Of a stretch of DNA of 64,000 bases, positions 37,338 to 44,189 are shown in pieces. Made by a program: the position numbers and the translations under genes. Position 1 is the first letter of the stretch. Every line of letters starts with the position of its first letter. The DNA is from Alicyclobacillus sp. ALC3. GTDB taxonomy: Bacteria > Bacillota > Bacilli > Alicyclobacillales > Alicyclobacillaceae. The notes beneath the pieces are model-generated. The model worked only from the letters and a program-made list of their open reading frames with translations, made no database searches and had not been told where the DNA came from. Location of the stretch: positions 2,728,001-2,792,000 of the forward strand of contig NZ_CP066784.1 of the NCBI RefSeq assembly GCF_028751195.1, read 5' to 3'.

Positions 37338-37948
37338 CGCTGCGGCTCGGCTATGTGATCGAAATCGACACATGGCGGGCGCTGCGGCTCGGCTATGTGA
37401 TCGAAATCGACACATGGCGGGCGCTGCGGTTCGGCTATGTGATCGAAACCGACACATGGCGGGCGCTGCGGCTCAGCTATGTGATCGAAATCGACACATG
37501 GGGGGCGCTGTGGCTCGGCTATGTGATCGAAATCGACACATGGCGGGCCGCGGGACTCGGCTATGTGATCGAAATCGACACATGGCTGGCGCTGCGGCTC
37601 GGCTATGTGATCGAAACCGACACATGGCGGGCCGCGGGACTCGGCTATGTGATCGAAATCGACACATGGCTGGCGCTGCGGCTCGGCTATGTGAGCGGAA
37701 CCGACACATGGGGGGCGCTGTGGCTCGGCTATGTGATCGAAACCAACACATGGCGGGCCGCGGGACTCGGCTATGTGATCGAAACCGACATATGGCGGGC
37801 GCTACGGCCCGGCTATGTGATCGAAACCGACACATGGCTGGCGCTGCGGCTCGGCTATGTGATCGAAACCGACACATGGCTGGCGCTGCGGCTCGGCTAT
37901 GTGATCGAAACCGACACATAGCTGGCGGCAGGGCTCGGCTATGTGATA
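37338..37948. repeat. 42-bp palindromic repeat array 6 (14 units)
   Basis: Fourteen units in exact 42-bp register (37350 to 37938, difference 588). Nearly all units have CACATGGC or CACATGGG. It begins right after the short spacer following the terminator, without a hairpin element. One unit with GCTCAGCTATG closes the otherwise open minus frame. Confidence 0.95.
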
Positions 37949-38044
37949 TCGCCGTCTGCGATTTCCATCATACGACCGTGATCCCGGTGCGGCCCGACCG
38001 AGTCCCGGCGAGTCGAGGCCTCAACCGAGGTGCAAAGCCTCACC

Positions 38045-38155
38045 CAGTTTGATTTGGAGGGGATTTGGTACGTGCAACGAGTACTACAATCGTTTGGAAT
38101 TGTGACGACGTGGAACGGGCACGTTTGGAACTTCCTGCTGCCGGGCGCGGAGTGA
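38045..38155 (+). pseudogene. Decayed C-terminal tail of a stalk-domain gene (module after array 6)
   Basis: The frame reads QFDLEGIWYVQRVLQSFGIV, then TTWNGHVWNFLLPGAE-stop. The last residues match the intact paralogues better than other module copies do, suggesting local conversion. Confidence 0.72.
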
Positions 38156-38265
38156 GGGCGGCAATGATACGACTAGGGCGACACGGCTCGTGGCCCCAGG
38201 ATATAAAGTGAGGGCGACTCGGGGCAACCGGGCCGCGCGGAGATGAACTAACGACAGGACTAGAA

Positions 38266-38296
38266 GGGTGGGGCCACTGCAGTGGCCCCATTTTGA
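38266..38296 (+). terminator. Family terminator copy 12
   Basis: GGGGCCACTGCAGTGGCCCC (38270-38289), here a perfect palindrome, plus ATTTT. Confidence 0.82.
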
Positions 38297-38352
38297 CTGT
38301 TTGGGCCGGTTGCGGCGAGGGCTGCCAGGCTAGCGGAGCTGGTGTGAGGGCT

Positions 38353-38759
38353 GCCTCGGACTAACGACACTGGCGTCGCTATCGGGGCTGTCGAGAGGGG
38401 CCCCATGCCGCCCGCGAATGGAAAAAATGTCGCTGCACGGCGCTCGGACGGCGAATAGCGACAAAACCGACACTACCGCCGGTGCTGCAGACCGTCTGGA
38501 GAGCGATTAACGACACTGGCGTCGCTATCGGGGCTGTCGAGAGGGGCCCCATGCCGCCCGCGAATGGAAAAAATGTCGCTAGACGGCGCTCGGACGGCGA
38601 ATAGCGACAAAAACGACACTACCGCCGGTGCTGCAGACCGTCTGGAGAGCGATTAACGACACAGGCGTCGCTATCGGGGTTGGCGAGGGGCCACATGCCG
38701 CCCGCGAATGGAAAAAATGTCGCTAGGCGGCGCTCGGACGGCGAATAGCGACAAAAACG
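38353..38759. repeat. Tandem ~145-bp hairpin-element array (interrupted by IS66)
   Basis: Units start with TTAACGACACTGGCGTCGCT or close variants at 38362, 38508 and 38653, 145-146 bp apart. Each contains GAATGGAAAAAATGTCGCT...AATAGCGACAAAA-CGACAC and, between units, GGTGCTGCAGACCGTCTGGA. The third unit is broken by the IS at 38760 and resumes at 41254. It is the tandem form of the dispersed hairpin element. Confidence 0.88.
38752..38759. other. 8-bp target-site duplication, left copy
   Basis: CAAAAACG, repeated at 41254-41261 immediately after the right end of the IS. Removing the IS and one copy restores the hairpin-element sequence GCGACAAAAACGACACT. Confidence 0.93.
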
Positions 38760-38777
38760 GTTACTACTCAGGTACCC

Positions 38778-38819
38778 GCTGAGTCCAGGCTAGAAATAGC
38801 TGGACTCAGCGGTCTTTTG
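38778..38819 (+). terminator. Hairpin inside left end of the IS
   Basis: GCTGAGTCCA (38778-38787) pairs with TGGACTCAGC (38801-38810) and is followed by GGTCTTTTGTTT. It probably blocks read-through transcription into the element from outside. Confidence 0.65.
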
Positions 38820-38835
38820 TTTGTAGAATGGTGGT

Positions 38836-39699
38836 ATGCAGATACAAGGACGCCACCTTACCGAACAAGATATTGCATGGATACGTGAACTCATCCATTG
38901 TCACCCTGACTGGAATCGCACTCGGTTATCGCGCGAACTGTGTGCGACTTGGAACTGGACAAACGGCAATGGCCAGCTAAAAGACATGGCCTGTCGTACC
39001 ATGTTGCTCAAACTTGAGCGACTGAAATACATTCGACTTCCAGCCCCTCGCGCCGTCGGCGTTGGAAACGCGACAAGAATCGTTCGTTCCGTTGCCCATG
39101 ACACTACCCCCGTTTCGGGTCCCTTGCGAGATCTGTTGCCGCTGCGAATCGAGATTGTAAAGACATCCGCATCATCAGTTTTGTTCCGACATTTGCTCGC
39201 CGCATATCATTACCTGGGATTCTGCGGCGCGGTCGGTGAAAACATGAAGTATCTTGTCTACGACCGGTACGGACGCCCATTAGCGTGCCTGCTCTTTGGG
39301 TCTGCTGCTTGGAAAGTTGCGCCACGCGACGCGTGGATTCGCTGGACACCGGGTGTTCGTCGGAATTCCTTATCCCTTGTGACAAACAACATGCGCTTTC
39401 TCATCCTCCCTTGGGTCACCGTTCCCAATCTGGCTAGTCATCTCCTCAGCCGCATCGCCAGTCGCATCTGCCGAGACTGGATGGACAAGTATGGTCATCC
39501 GGTGCACCTGCTGGAGACGTTTGTCGAACAGCAACGATTCCGTGGCACGTGCTACCGGGCTGCTAACTGGATTCAAGTCGGCCAGACGCAAGGGAGAAGC
39601 CGCAATGACACGCACCATACCTTGAGCGTTACACGCAAGGATGTTTATGTGTATGCCCTGGTGCCCAATGCAAGGGAGGTACTTTCGAATGGAATTTGA
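38836..39699 (+). CDS. DUF4338 (DruA-like) protein carried by the IS66 element (287 aa)
   Basis: The central and C-terminal parts carry DUF4338 signatures: AAYHYLGFCGAVGENMKYLV, RDAWIRWTPGVRRNSLSLV, NNMRFLILPWVTVPNLASH, HLLETFVEQQRFRGTCYRAA, NWIQVGQTQGRSRND. DUF4338 is the domain of DruA in the Druantia anti-phage system. Here it is alone, without DruB-E, and inside the IS boundaries, so a role in transposition or element maintenance is more likely than defence (inference). The N-terminus (residues 1-70) looks like a small helical DNA-binding region. Its stop overlaps the transposase start: ATG at 39689 precedes TGA at 39697-39699, suggesting translational coupling. Confidence 0.88.
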   Translation: MQIQGRHLTEQDIAWIRELIHCHPDWNRTRLSRELCATWNWTNGNGQLKDMACRTMLLKLERLKYIRLPAPRAVGVGNATRIVRSVAHDTTPVSGPLRDLLPLRIEIVKTSASSVLFRHLLAAYHYLGFCGAVGENMKYLVYDRYGRPLACLLFGSAAWKVAPRDAWIRWTPGVRRNSLSLVTNNMRFLILPWVTVPNLASHLLSRIASRICRDWMDKYGHPVHLLETFVEQQRFRGTCYRAANWIQVGQTQGRSRNDTHHTLSVTRKDVYVYALVPNAREVLSNGI

Positions 39700-41167
39700 A
39701 CTGGAATTTAAAGCAATGGAACGTGAATGCATTTTGCAAGTATATGAACAGGGACCTGATGCGGTTGTTGATTTGGTACGAGGACTCGTAGCTATCGTTG
39801 AGCAACAGGCGGCTGAAATCCGCGAGTTAAAAGAGCGTGTAAGGGTCCTCGAGAGCCAAGTGAACCAGAACAGCCGCAATTCCAGTAAGCCTCCATCTAG
39901 TGATGGATTTCGTAAACCAACGAATTCACGCCAGCCGGGTGGTAAGAGAGGCGGCCCCAAAGGGCATAGCGGGCACACTCTGCTCATGAGCAAGACCCCC
40001 GATGAGGTCATCGTCCACAAGCTTAACGCCTGTCCCAACTGTGCCGCATCGTTGGAAACGGTAGCCACGAAGGGCCTCGTGAAACGTCAGGTATTCGACT
40101 TGCCCGCACCTCGTCTCGTTGTGACAGAGCACCAAGCCGAGGAAAAGCGCTGTCCCTGCTGCAATACATTGCAACGTGCCAGCTTCCCGGATGGCGTCAA
40201 AGCTCCAGTGCAGTATGGGGATGGATTTGCAGCATGGACCACATATTTAAATGCCTATCATATGCTCCCTTTAGACCGAATCGGACAGTTCTATGCCGAC
40301 CTAACTGGACAACGGCCCAGTGAAGCGACCCTGTTGAGCCAATTAGAGAGCATGGCGGGTGCCGTGGAGTTAAGCGCCATCCCCGTCATTCGGGAGAACT
40401 TGTGCAATGCGCCGCTGCTCCATACCGACGAAACGGGTGTACGTATCGTCAACAAACAACATTGGTTGCATGTCGTGTCCAATCCAGAATGGACGCTCAT
40501 GGACACTTATCCACAGCGTGGTACCGGCGCGATTGAAGGCATGGGGATACTGGACACCTTTAAGGGCGTCGTCGTTCATGACTGCCTCTCGGCCTACTTC
40601 CGACCCATCTACTCATTTGAGCATGCGCTATGCAATGCTCACCTCCTGCGCGAATGTCAAGGTATCCTGGACAATGATGGACATCAGTGGGCTAAGCAGA
40701 TGAAGGAATTGCTCCGAGGCGCTTGGAAGCTCACTAGGGACGCCCGGGAGAAGGGTCTCCCGCTCGCTGATGAAACCATTGCCGAGATTGAGACGGCTTA
40801 CGATGCCATTCTTGAGCTAGGCAAAACTGAATGGGCGCTGGATCCTGTGCCGACGAAAACAGGACCACGTGGACGAAAGTGCAAAAGCAAAGCCGCTAAT
40901 TTAGGACAGCGATTTGAGTCGCACAAGGAGTCCATCCTTCGCTTCCTTTGGGATGCGAACGTGCCCTTTGACAACAACCAGGCGGAACGGGACATTCGGA
41001 TGACCAAGGTGAAACAGAAGGTCTCCGGGCTCTTTCGTACACAGGAGGGCGGTAAGACCTTCTCCGTACTCCGCAGCCTTATCTCTAGCCTGTTAAAACA
41101 GAACCTTCCTCTACTTCCTTCCCTGGTTTCGGTCCTTCGTGGCCAGCCGGTCTTCGCAGGGACCTGA
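39689..41167 (+). CDS. tnpC: IS66-family transposase TnpC (492 aa)
   Basis: ATG at 39689 follows GGGAGGT by 8 bp; the longer upstream frame overlaps the DUF4338 gene and has no ribosome binding site. An N-terminal coiled coil (EIRELKERVRVLESQVNQ) leads to the IS66 hallmark NSRNSSKPPSSDGF. A zinc-binding region has CPNC and CPCC pairs. The catalytic core includes LLHTDETGVRI, VHDCLSAYFRP and CNAHLLRECQ, and the C-terminal NNQAERDIRMTKVKQKVSG provides the conserved NN-AER motif. The length is typical of full TnpC. TnpA and TnpB are absent, as in the single-transposase ISBst12-like IS66 subgroup. It is probably functional. Confidence 0.95.
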   Translation: MEFELEFKAMERECILQVYEQGPDAVVDLVRGLVAIVEQQAAEIRELKERVRVLESQVNQNSRNSSKPPSSDGFRKPTNSRQPGGKRGGPKGHSGHTLLMSKTPDEVIVHKLNACPNCAASLETVATKGLVKRQVFDLPAPRLVVTEHQAEEKRCPCCNTLQRASFPDGVKAPVQYGDGFAAWTTYLNAYHMLPLDRIGQFYADLTGQRPSEATLLSQLESMAGAVELSAIPVIRENLCNAPLLHTDETGVRIVNKQHWLHVVSNPEWTLMDTYPQRGTGAIEGMGILDTFKGVVVHDCLSAYFRPIYSFEHALCNAHLLRECQGILDNDGHQWAKQMKELLRGAWKLTRDAREKGLPLADETIAEIETAYDAILELGKTEWALDPVPTKTGPRGRKCKSKAANLGQRFESHKESILRFLWDANVPFDNNQAERDIRMTKVKQKVSGLFRTQEGGKTFSVLRSLISSLLKQNLPLLPSLVSVLRGQPVFAGT

Positions 41168-41188
41168 CAAAAGTAGCCCAAAAAGTCT

Positions 41189-41234
41189 GTCGCAAGGGGT
41201 GTCCTCAACACCCCCTTTTGGGGTGCCTTGCGAC
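41189..41234 (+). terminator. Terminator-like hairpin at the right end of the IS
   Basis: GTCGCAAGG (41189-41197) pairs with CCTTGCGAC (41226-41234), with further internal pairing of GGGTG/CACCC and a CTTTT in the loop. It is probably transposase termination or a barrier to outside transcription. Confidence 0.55.
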
Positions 41235-41253
41235 GGGGTACCTGAGTAGTAAC

Positions 41254-41335
41254 CAAAAACGACACTAACGCCGGCGCTGCAGACCGTCTGGAGAGCGATT
41301 AACGACACTGGCGTCGCTACCGGGGCTGACGAGGA
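41254..41335. repeat. Resumed 145-bp hairpin-element array after the IS, with right target duplication
   Basis: CAAAAACG (41254-41261) is the second target-duplication copy. It is followed by GACCGTCTGGAGAGCGATTA and ACGACACTGGCGTCGCTACC, the start of a further unit. Confidence 0.85.
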
Positions 41336-41431
41336 GTCCGCCGCCACGCCGCCTGCACGCCGCCGCCCGCATTCCGCCGCCCGGTCTCCGCCCGCCGTGC
41401 CCGGCCCTATGCCCGCCGCCCTGCTCCGGCC

Positions 41432-42886
41432 TTAGCTTCCCGCCAGTAGCCGCGCCTGCTCGTCGATGAACTGCAGCTGCTGCTCGAGCGCCGGGTTGCC
41501 GGGGGAGGCGACTAGCGCCTGGCGGTAGAGTTGCCGGGCCTCGACGAGGTTGCCTTTCGTCTTCGCGATGTCGCCGAGGGTCGCCAATGCGCGCCACGTC
41601 GTGATGCTGCTGTCGTACGAGACAATCCCGCGGTACGCCGGTGCACGCGTCAACGCCTCGCGTACCGCCTCCTGAGCTTGGCTCAGATTGTTCAGCGCGA
41701 ACTGCGTTTGGGCACGCCCTTTCGCATACCACGTCGCGGGAAAGTCCGGGCGGGACTCAACCGCGCGTTTGGCGACCGTGATCGCCTCATCGAATCGGCC
41801 CTGCGCAGCGAGGGCATCGATCAGAAACATCCAGACTTCCGGCATGCGGCCAAACTGTGGGATGTCAGGAGCGAGTCGGTCGGCTTCGTACAGCGCGCGC
41901 ACGCCTTCCTCGACCTCGCCCGAGAACAGGAGTTCGCGCCCGAGGAACGCCCACGACGCGATGTCGCGCGGGTCGTCTTCCACATTTTTGCGCAGCAGGC
42001 TGATGTTGCGTTTGAAGCGGTCCTTTTGGACCGTCATATCTGGCTCATAGCCGTCGTGGTAGAGGCGGATGCGGGCAGACGGGCGGTAGTAAGCTGTGCC
42101 GGACAGGATGCCCTCCGGTCCCGCCACCTGCTCGTGCACCCGCCCCCAAAAACGCAGTCCAATCCGCGCCGGGAACAGCCGTGTCACATCGTAATTCGGT
42201 TCGACGCGGCCAGCGGCTTGGTTCATGATCCCGATTCGCACCAGCGCTGCGGGCTCCACCCCGTCGAACAGCCCTGCGACGGTGCGCACCTGGGCCACGT
42301 CCTCCGGGAACAACAGCTCGTCCGCGTCGACGCAGAACACCCAGTCGGTCGTGACGTGACTGAGCGCGAAGTTGCGCGCCGCGGAAAAGTCGTCCACCCA
42401 CGCGAAGTGCAGCGGTTCGACGCCTTGATTCCGAATGATCTCGACCGTATTGTCGGTGCTGCCAGTGTCCACGACGACGATTTGGTCGACGGCGGGCCGC
42501 AGCCGATCGATGGTCTCGCCGATGGTGCGCTCTTCGTCACGCACGATGATCGCGGCCGCCACCGTCACCGGCTTCACGGCCAGCAACTGGGCCATCCACG
42601 GCGGCGTGACGGCTTGCCGAAACTGCGCGAGCCGCTGCTCCACCCGTGCCACCCAGGTGGCTTGCGGGTCGAGGAGACAGGCGCGATCATAAGCTTTCCA
42701 CGCCCCGGCTTTATCCCCGAGGTGCTCGAGTGCCTCGCCGAGCCACACCCACATCTGCGCGACGAGCTTCTCCTCCTGCAAGAAGGCTATCGTCGCGTCT
42801 TTCGCTTCTTGGTAGCGACCGTTTGTCAGCAACTCTTGCACATCACGAATCGCCTTCTCCGCACGGTCCCTCTCGATGATTTGCAA
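41432..42886 (-). CDS. Family 2 glycosyltransferase with TPR repeats (484 aa)
   Basis: The N-terminal ~90 residues form TPR-like helices (GRYQEAKDATIAFLQEEKLV, AWKAYDRACLLDP). A GT-A domain follows with AAAIIVRDEERTIGETIDRL, VDTGSTDNTVEI and CVDADELLFPEDV. The C-terminal ~200 residues are TPR units (ASWAFLGRELLFSGEVEEGV; LGDIAKTKGNLVEARQLYRQ). TTG at 42886 is chosen because GAGAGGTG lies upstream; an ATG at 42928 lacks a ribosome binding site. This resembles the SunS/TPR glycosyltransferase group that modifies proteins or glycans. The acceptor is unknown. It is transcribed alone from the promoter at 43008. Confidence 0.87.
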   Translation of the reverse strand: MQIIERDRAEKAIRDVQELLTNGRYQEAKDATIAFLQEEKLVAQMWVWLGEALEHLGDKAGAWKAYDRACLLDPQATWVARVEQRLAQFRQAVTPPWMAQLLAVKPVTVAAAIIVRDEERTIGETIDRLRPAVDQIVVVDTGSTDNTVEIIRNQGVEPLHFAWVDDFSAARNFALSHVTTDWVFCVDADELLFPEDVAQVRTVAGLFDGVEPAALVRIGIMNQAAGRVEPNYDVTRLFPARIGLRFWGRVHEQVAGPEGILSGTAYYRPSARIRLYHDGYEPDMTVQKDRFKRNISLLRKNVEDDPRDIASWAFLGRELLFSGEVEEGVRALYEADRLAPDIPQFGRMPEVWMFLIDALAAQGRFDEAITVAKRAVESRPDFPATWYAKGRAQTQFALNNLSQAQEAVREALTRAPAYRGIVSYDSSITTWRALATLGDIAKTKGNLVEARQLYRQALVASPGNPALEQQLQFIDEQARLLAGS

Positions 42887-43007
42887 ACCGGTACACCTCT
42901 CTGTCCGTCTCAGCCTATCTCTGTCCATCGTTCAGATGGGCTGGGCTGCGCTGCGCCACGCCACGCCACGCTCTGATGCGGACAACAGCGCAACCCTTGT
43001 TTGCGAC

Positions 43008-43036
43008 ATTGTACCGCACAATTCGGCTGGTCTTGA
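43008..43036 (-). promoter_or_regulatory. Promoter of the glycosyltransferase-TPR gene
   Basis: On the minus strand TACAAT (43008-43013) lies 17 bp from TCAAGA (43031-43036). The -10 region is inside ATTGTACCGCACAAT, shared with the sites beside arrays 1 and 3. Confidence 0.5.
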
Positions 43037-43125
43037 TAATTTTCGCATGGCAACGGGGCCTTTCTAGTAGATCATCTAGTGGCTCATCTAGTGGCTCCAT
43101 TTGCAGGTCTACTAGGATGAGTGGA

Positions 43126-43896
43126 CTATTGGTTCGGAATCACCTGTCGATGCCGTGCGAAGTTGCCAATCACCGATGTGAGGAACCCGGTGAAGTTTCC
43201 ATCGCTGAAGGAGTGGTTTGCACCTTCAAGTTCCAGGTGGATGCCTGGCTCGGATACATACTTCTGTGCGAATGCTCGGTACACGTCTTTCGGCACCATG
43301 CTGTCAGCCGTCCCGTTCAGCATGAGAATGGGTGCCCGGATGTGTTGAAAGCCCTCTGTGGGGTCAGATTTTGCATATGCCTCCGCACCATCGCGAGTAC
43401 CAATATTACCGGCAAAGTTGACGGTCTGCGCGCCTTCCGGGAGCTGTTTCAGCATGTCTTGACTCAGCTGTGCGACATTGAGGGCTGGACTCATCATGAT
43501 GATCCCGGTCACCAAGTCCGCCCTGGACGCCGCGGCTTTCGCTGCGACAATTCCGCCGAGGCTAAATCCGAGCGTCATGACCTCTAAGCCACTCAATTGT
43601 TCGCTGTCTTCAATATATCGGAAGATTGATTGGACGTCCTCCTCCCACAACTCGCTCGAGATTTCGTGAAATTCTCCGTCGCTTTCGCCTTGCCCGGTGA
43701 GATCAAAACGTACCGAGGCTACGCCAACAGCCTCTAGCGCGTTGGAAATTTGGACAAGGAGTCTGTGAGGCCCGACCTTCGTGCCGCCGAGGCCCGGATA
43801 AATGCAGACCACTGCCTTGATAGTTTCGGCATCGGGGGTGTGTACGATGCCGCGTAATGTGCGAGAGCCACTCGGAATGCTGACCTGAACCTTCAT
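43126..43896 (-). CDS. Alpha/beta hydrolase, serine esterase/thioesterase-like (256 aa)
   Basis: The nucleophile elbow GFSLGG lies at about residue 103, within LEVMTLGFSLGGIVAAKAAA. An N-terminal strand and oxyanion region has VVCIYPGLGGTKVG and RFDLTGQGESDGEF. The acid and histidine are probably the D in LNGTADSMVPKD and the H in LEGANHSFSDG. ATG at 43896 with an AAAGGG site is preferred over the GTG at 43926. It is monocistronic with a good promoter at 43940. There is no signal peptide, so it acts in the cytoplasm. Its substrate cannot be inferred; annotation as alpha/beta fold hydrolase is safe. Confidence 0.88.
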   Translation of the reverse strand: MKVQVSIPSGSRTLRGIVHTPDAETIKAVVCIYPGLGGTKVGPHRLLVQISNALEAVGVASVRFDLTGQGESDGEFHEISSELWEEDVQSIFRYIEDSEQLSGLEVMTLGFSLGGIVAAKAAASRADLVTGIIMMSPALNVAQLSQDMLKQLPEGAQTVNFAGNIGTRDGAEAYAKSDPTEGFQHIRAPILMLNGTADSMVPKDVYRAFAQKYVSEPGIHLELEGANHSFSDGNFTGFLTSVIGNFARHRQVIPNQ

Positions 43897-43939
43897 TCTT
43901 CGATCGCCCTTTCCCCTACCTGGCAATCTATTTTATCCT

Positions 43940-43968
43940 ATTATAAAGAAATCTTGGTGTTTGGTCAT
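43940..43968 (-). promoter_or_regulatory. Sigma-A-like promoter of the alpha/beta hydrolase gene
   Basis: On the minus strand TATAAT (43940-43945) is separated by 17 bp from ATGACC (43963-43968). Confidence 0.7.
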
Positions 43969-44004
43969 CTGTTTGCCTTCGCTACGAGGATGTAACTGCG
44001 CTGC

Positions 44005-44056
44005 GGGCTACGGGTTCGGGCTACGGGTTCGGGCTACGGGTTCGGGCTACGGGTTC
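44005..44056. repeat. 13-bp tandem repeat (4 copies)
   Basis: Four copies of GGGCTACGGGTTC in the noncoding spacer. A further TGCGGGCTACGGG-like piece precedes them. Confidence 0.93.
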
Positions 44057-44189
44057 GGGGTACGGCCATCGTGATCTCGTTCGGATAGCGTCATACTGGG
44101 TATTGGGTGCATAGCGCCATACTGGCGCTAATGACCATCGTGATCTTGTTCAGATAGCACCATTCCGACCTAGAATCTCCACTAGTAGA

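Larger units (their letters stand above)
38760..41253 (+). mobile_element. IS66-family insertion sequence with DUF4338 gene (2494 bp)
   Basis: The terminal inverted repeat GTTACTACTCAGGTACCC (left 38760-38777; exact reverse complement at the right end 41236-41253) is flanked by an 8-bp direct repeat, the size typical of IS66. It encodes a DruA-like DUF4338 protein and a TnpC-type transposase, with no TnpA or TnpB. Hairpins lie just inside both ends. Perfect ends and duplication suggest recent, possibly still active, transposition. Confidence 0.93.

Noticed and set aside
1389-37948. The 42-bp arrays as CRISPR arrays
   Set aside because: The would-be spacers are only ~15 bp and are variants of a few blocks that recur within and between arrays. 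There is no cas gene, and the repeat boundary does not behave like a CRISPR repeat.
38836-39699. A Druantia anti-phage system
   Set aside because: Only a DruA-like protein is present. No DruB, DruC, DruD or the large DruE helicase lies nearby, and the gene sits inside the inverted repeats of an IS66 element.
42930-43100. A transposon end or attachment site in the CTAGTGG repeats upstream of the glycosyltransferase-TPR gene
   Set aside because: The short TCATCTAGTGGC repeats have no partner copy flanking a mobile gene and lie in an ordinary intergenic region.
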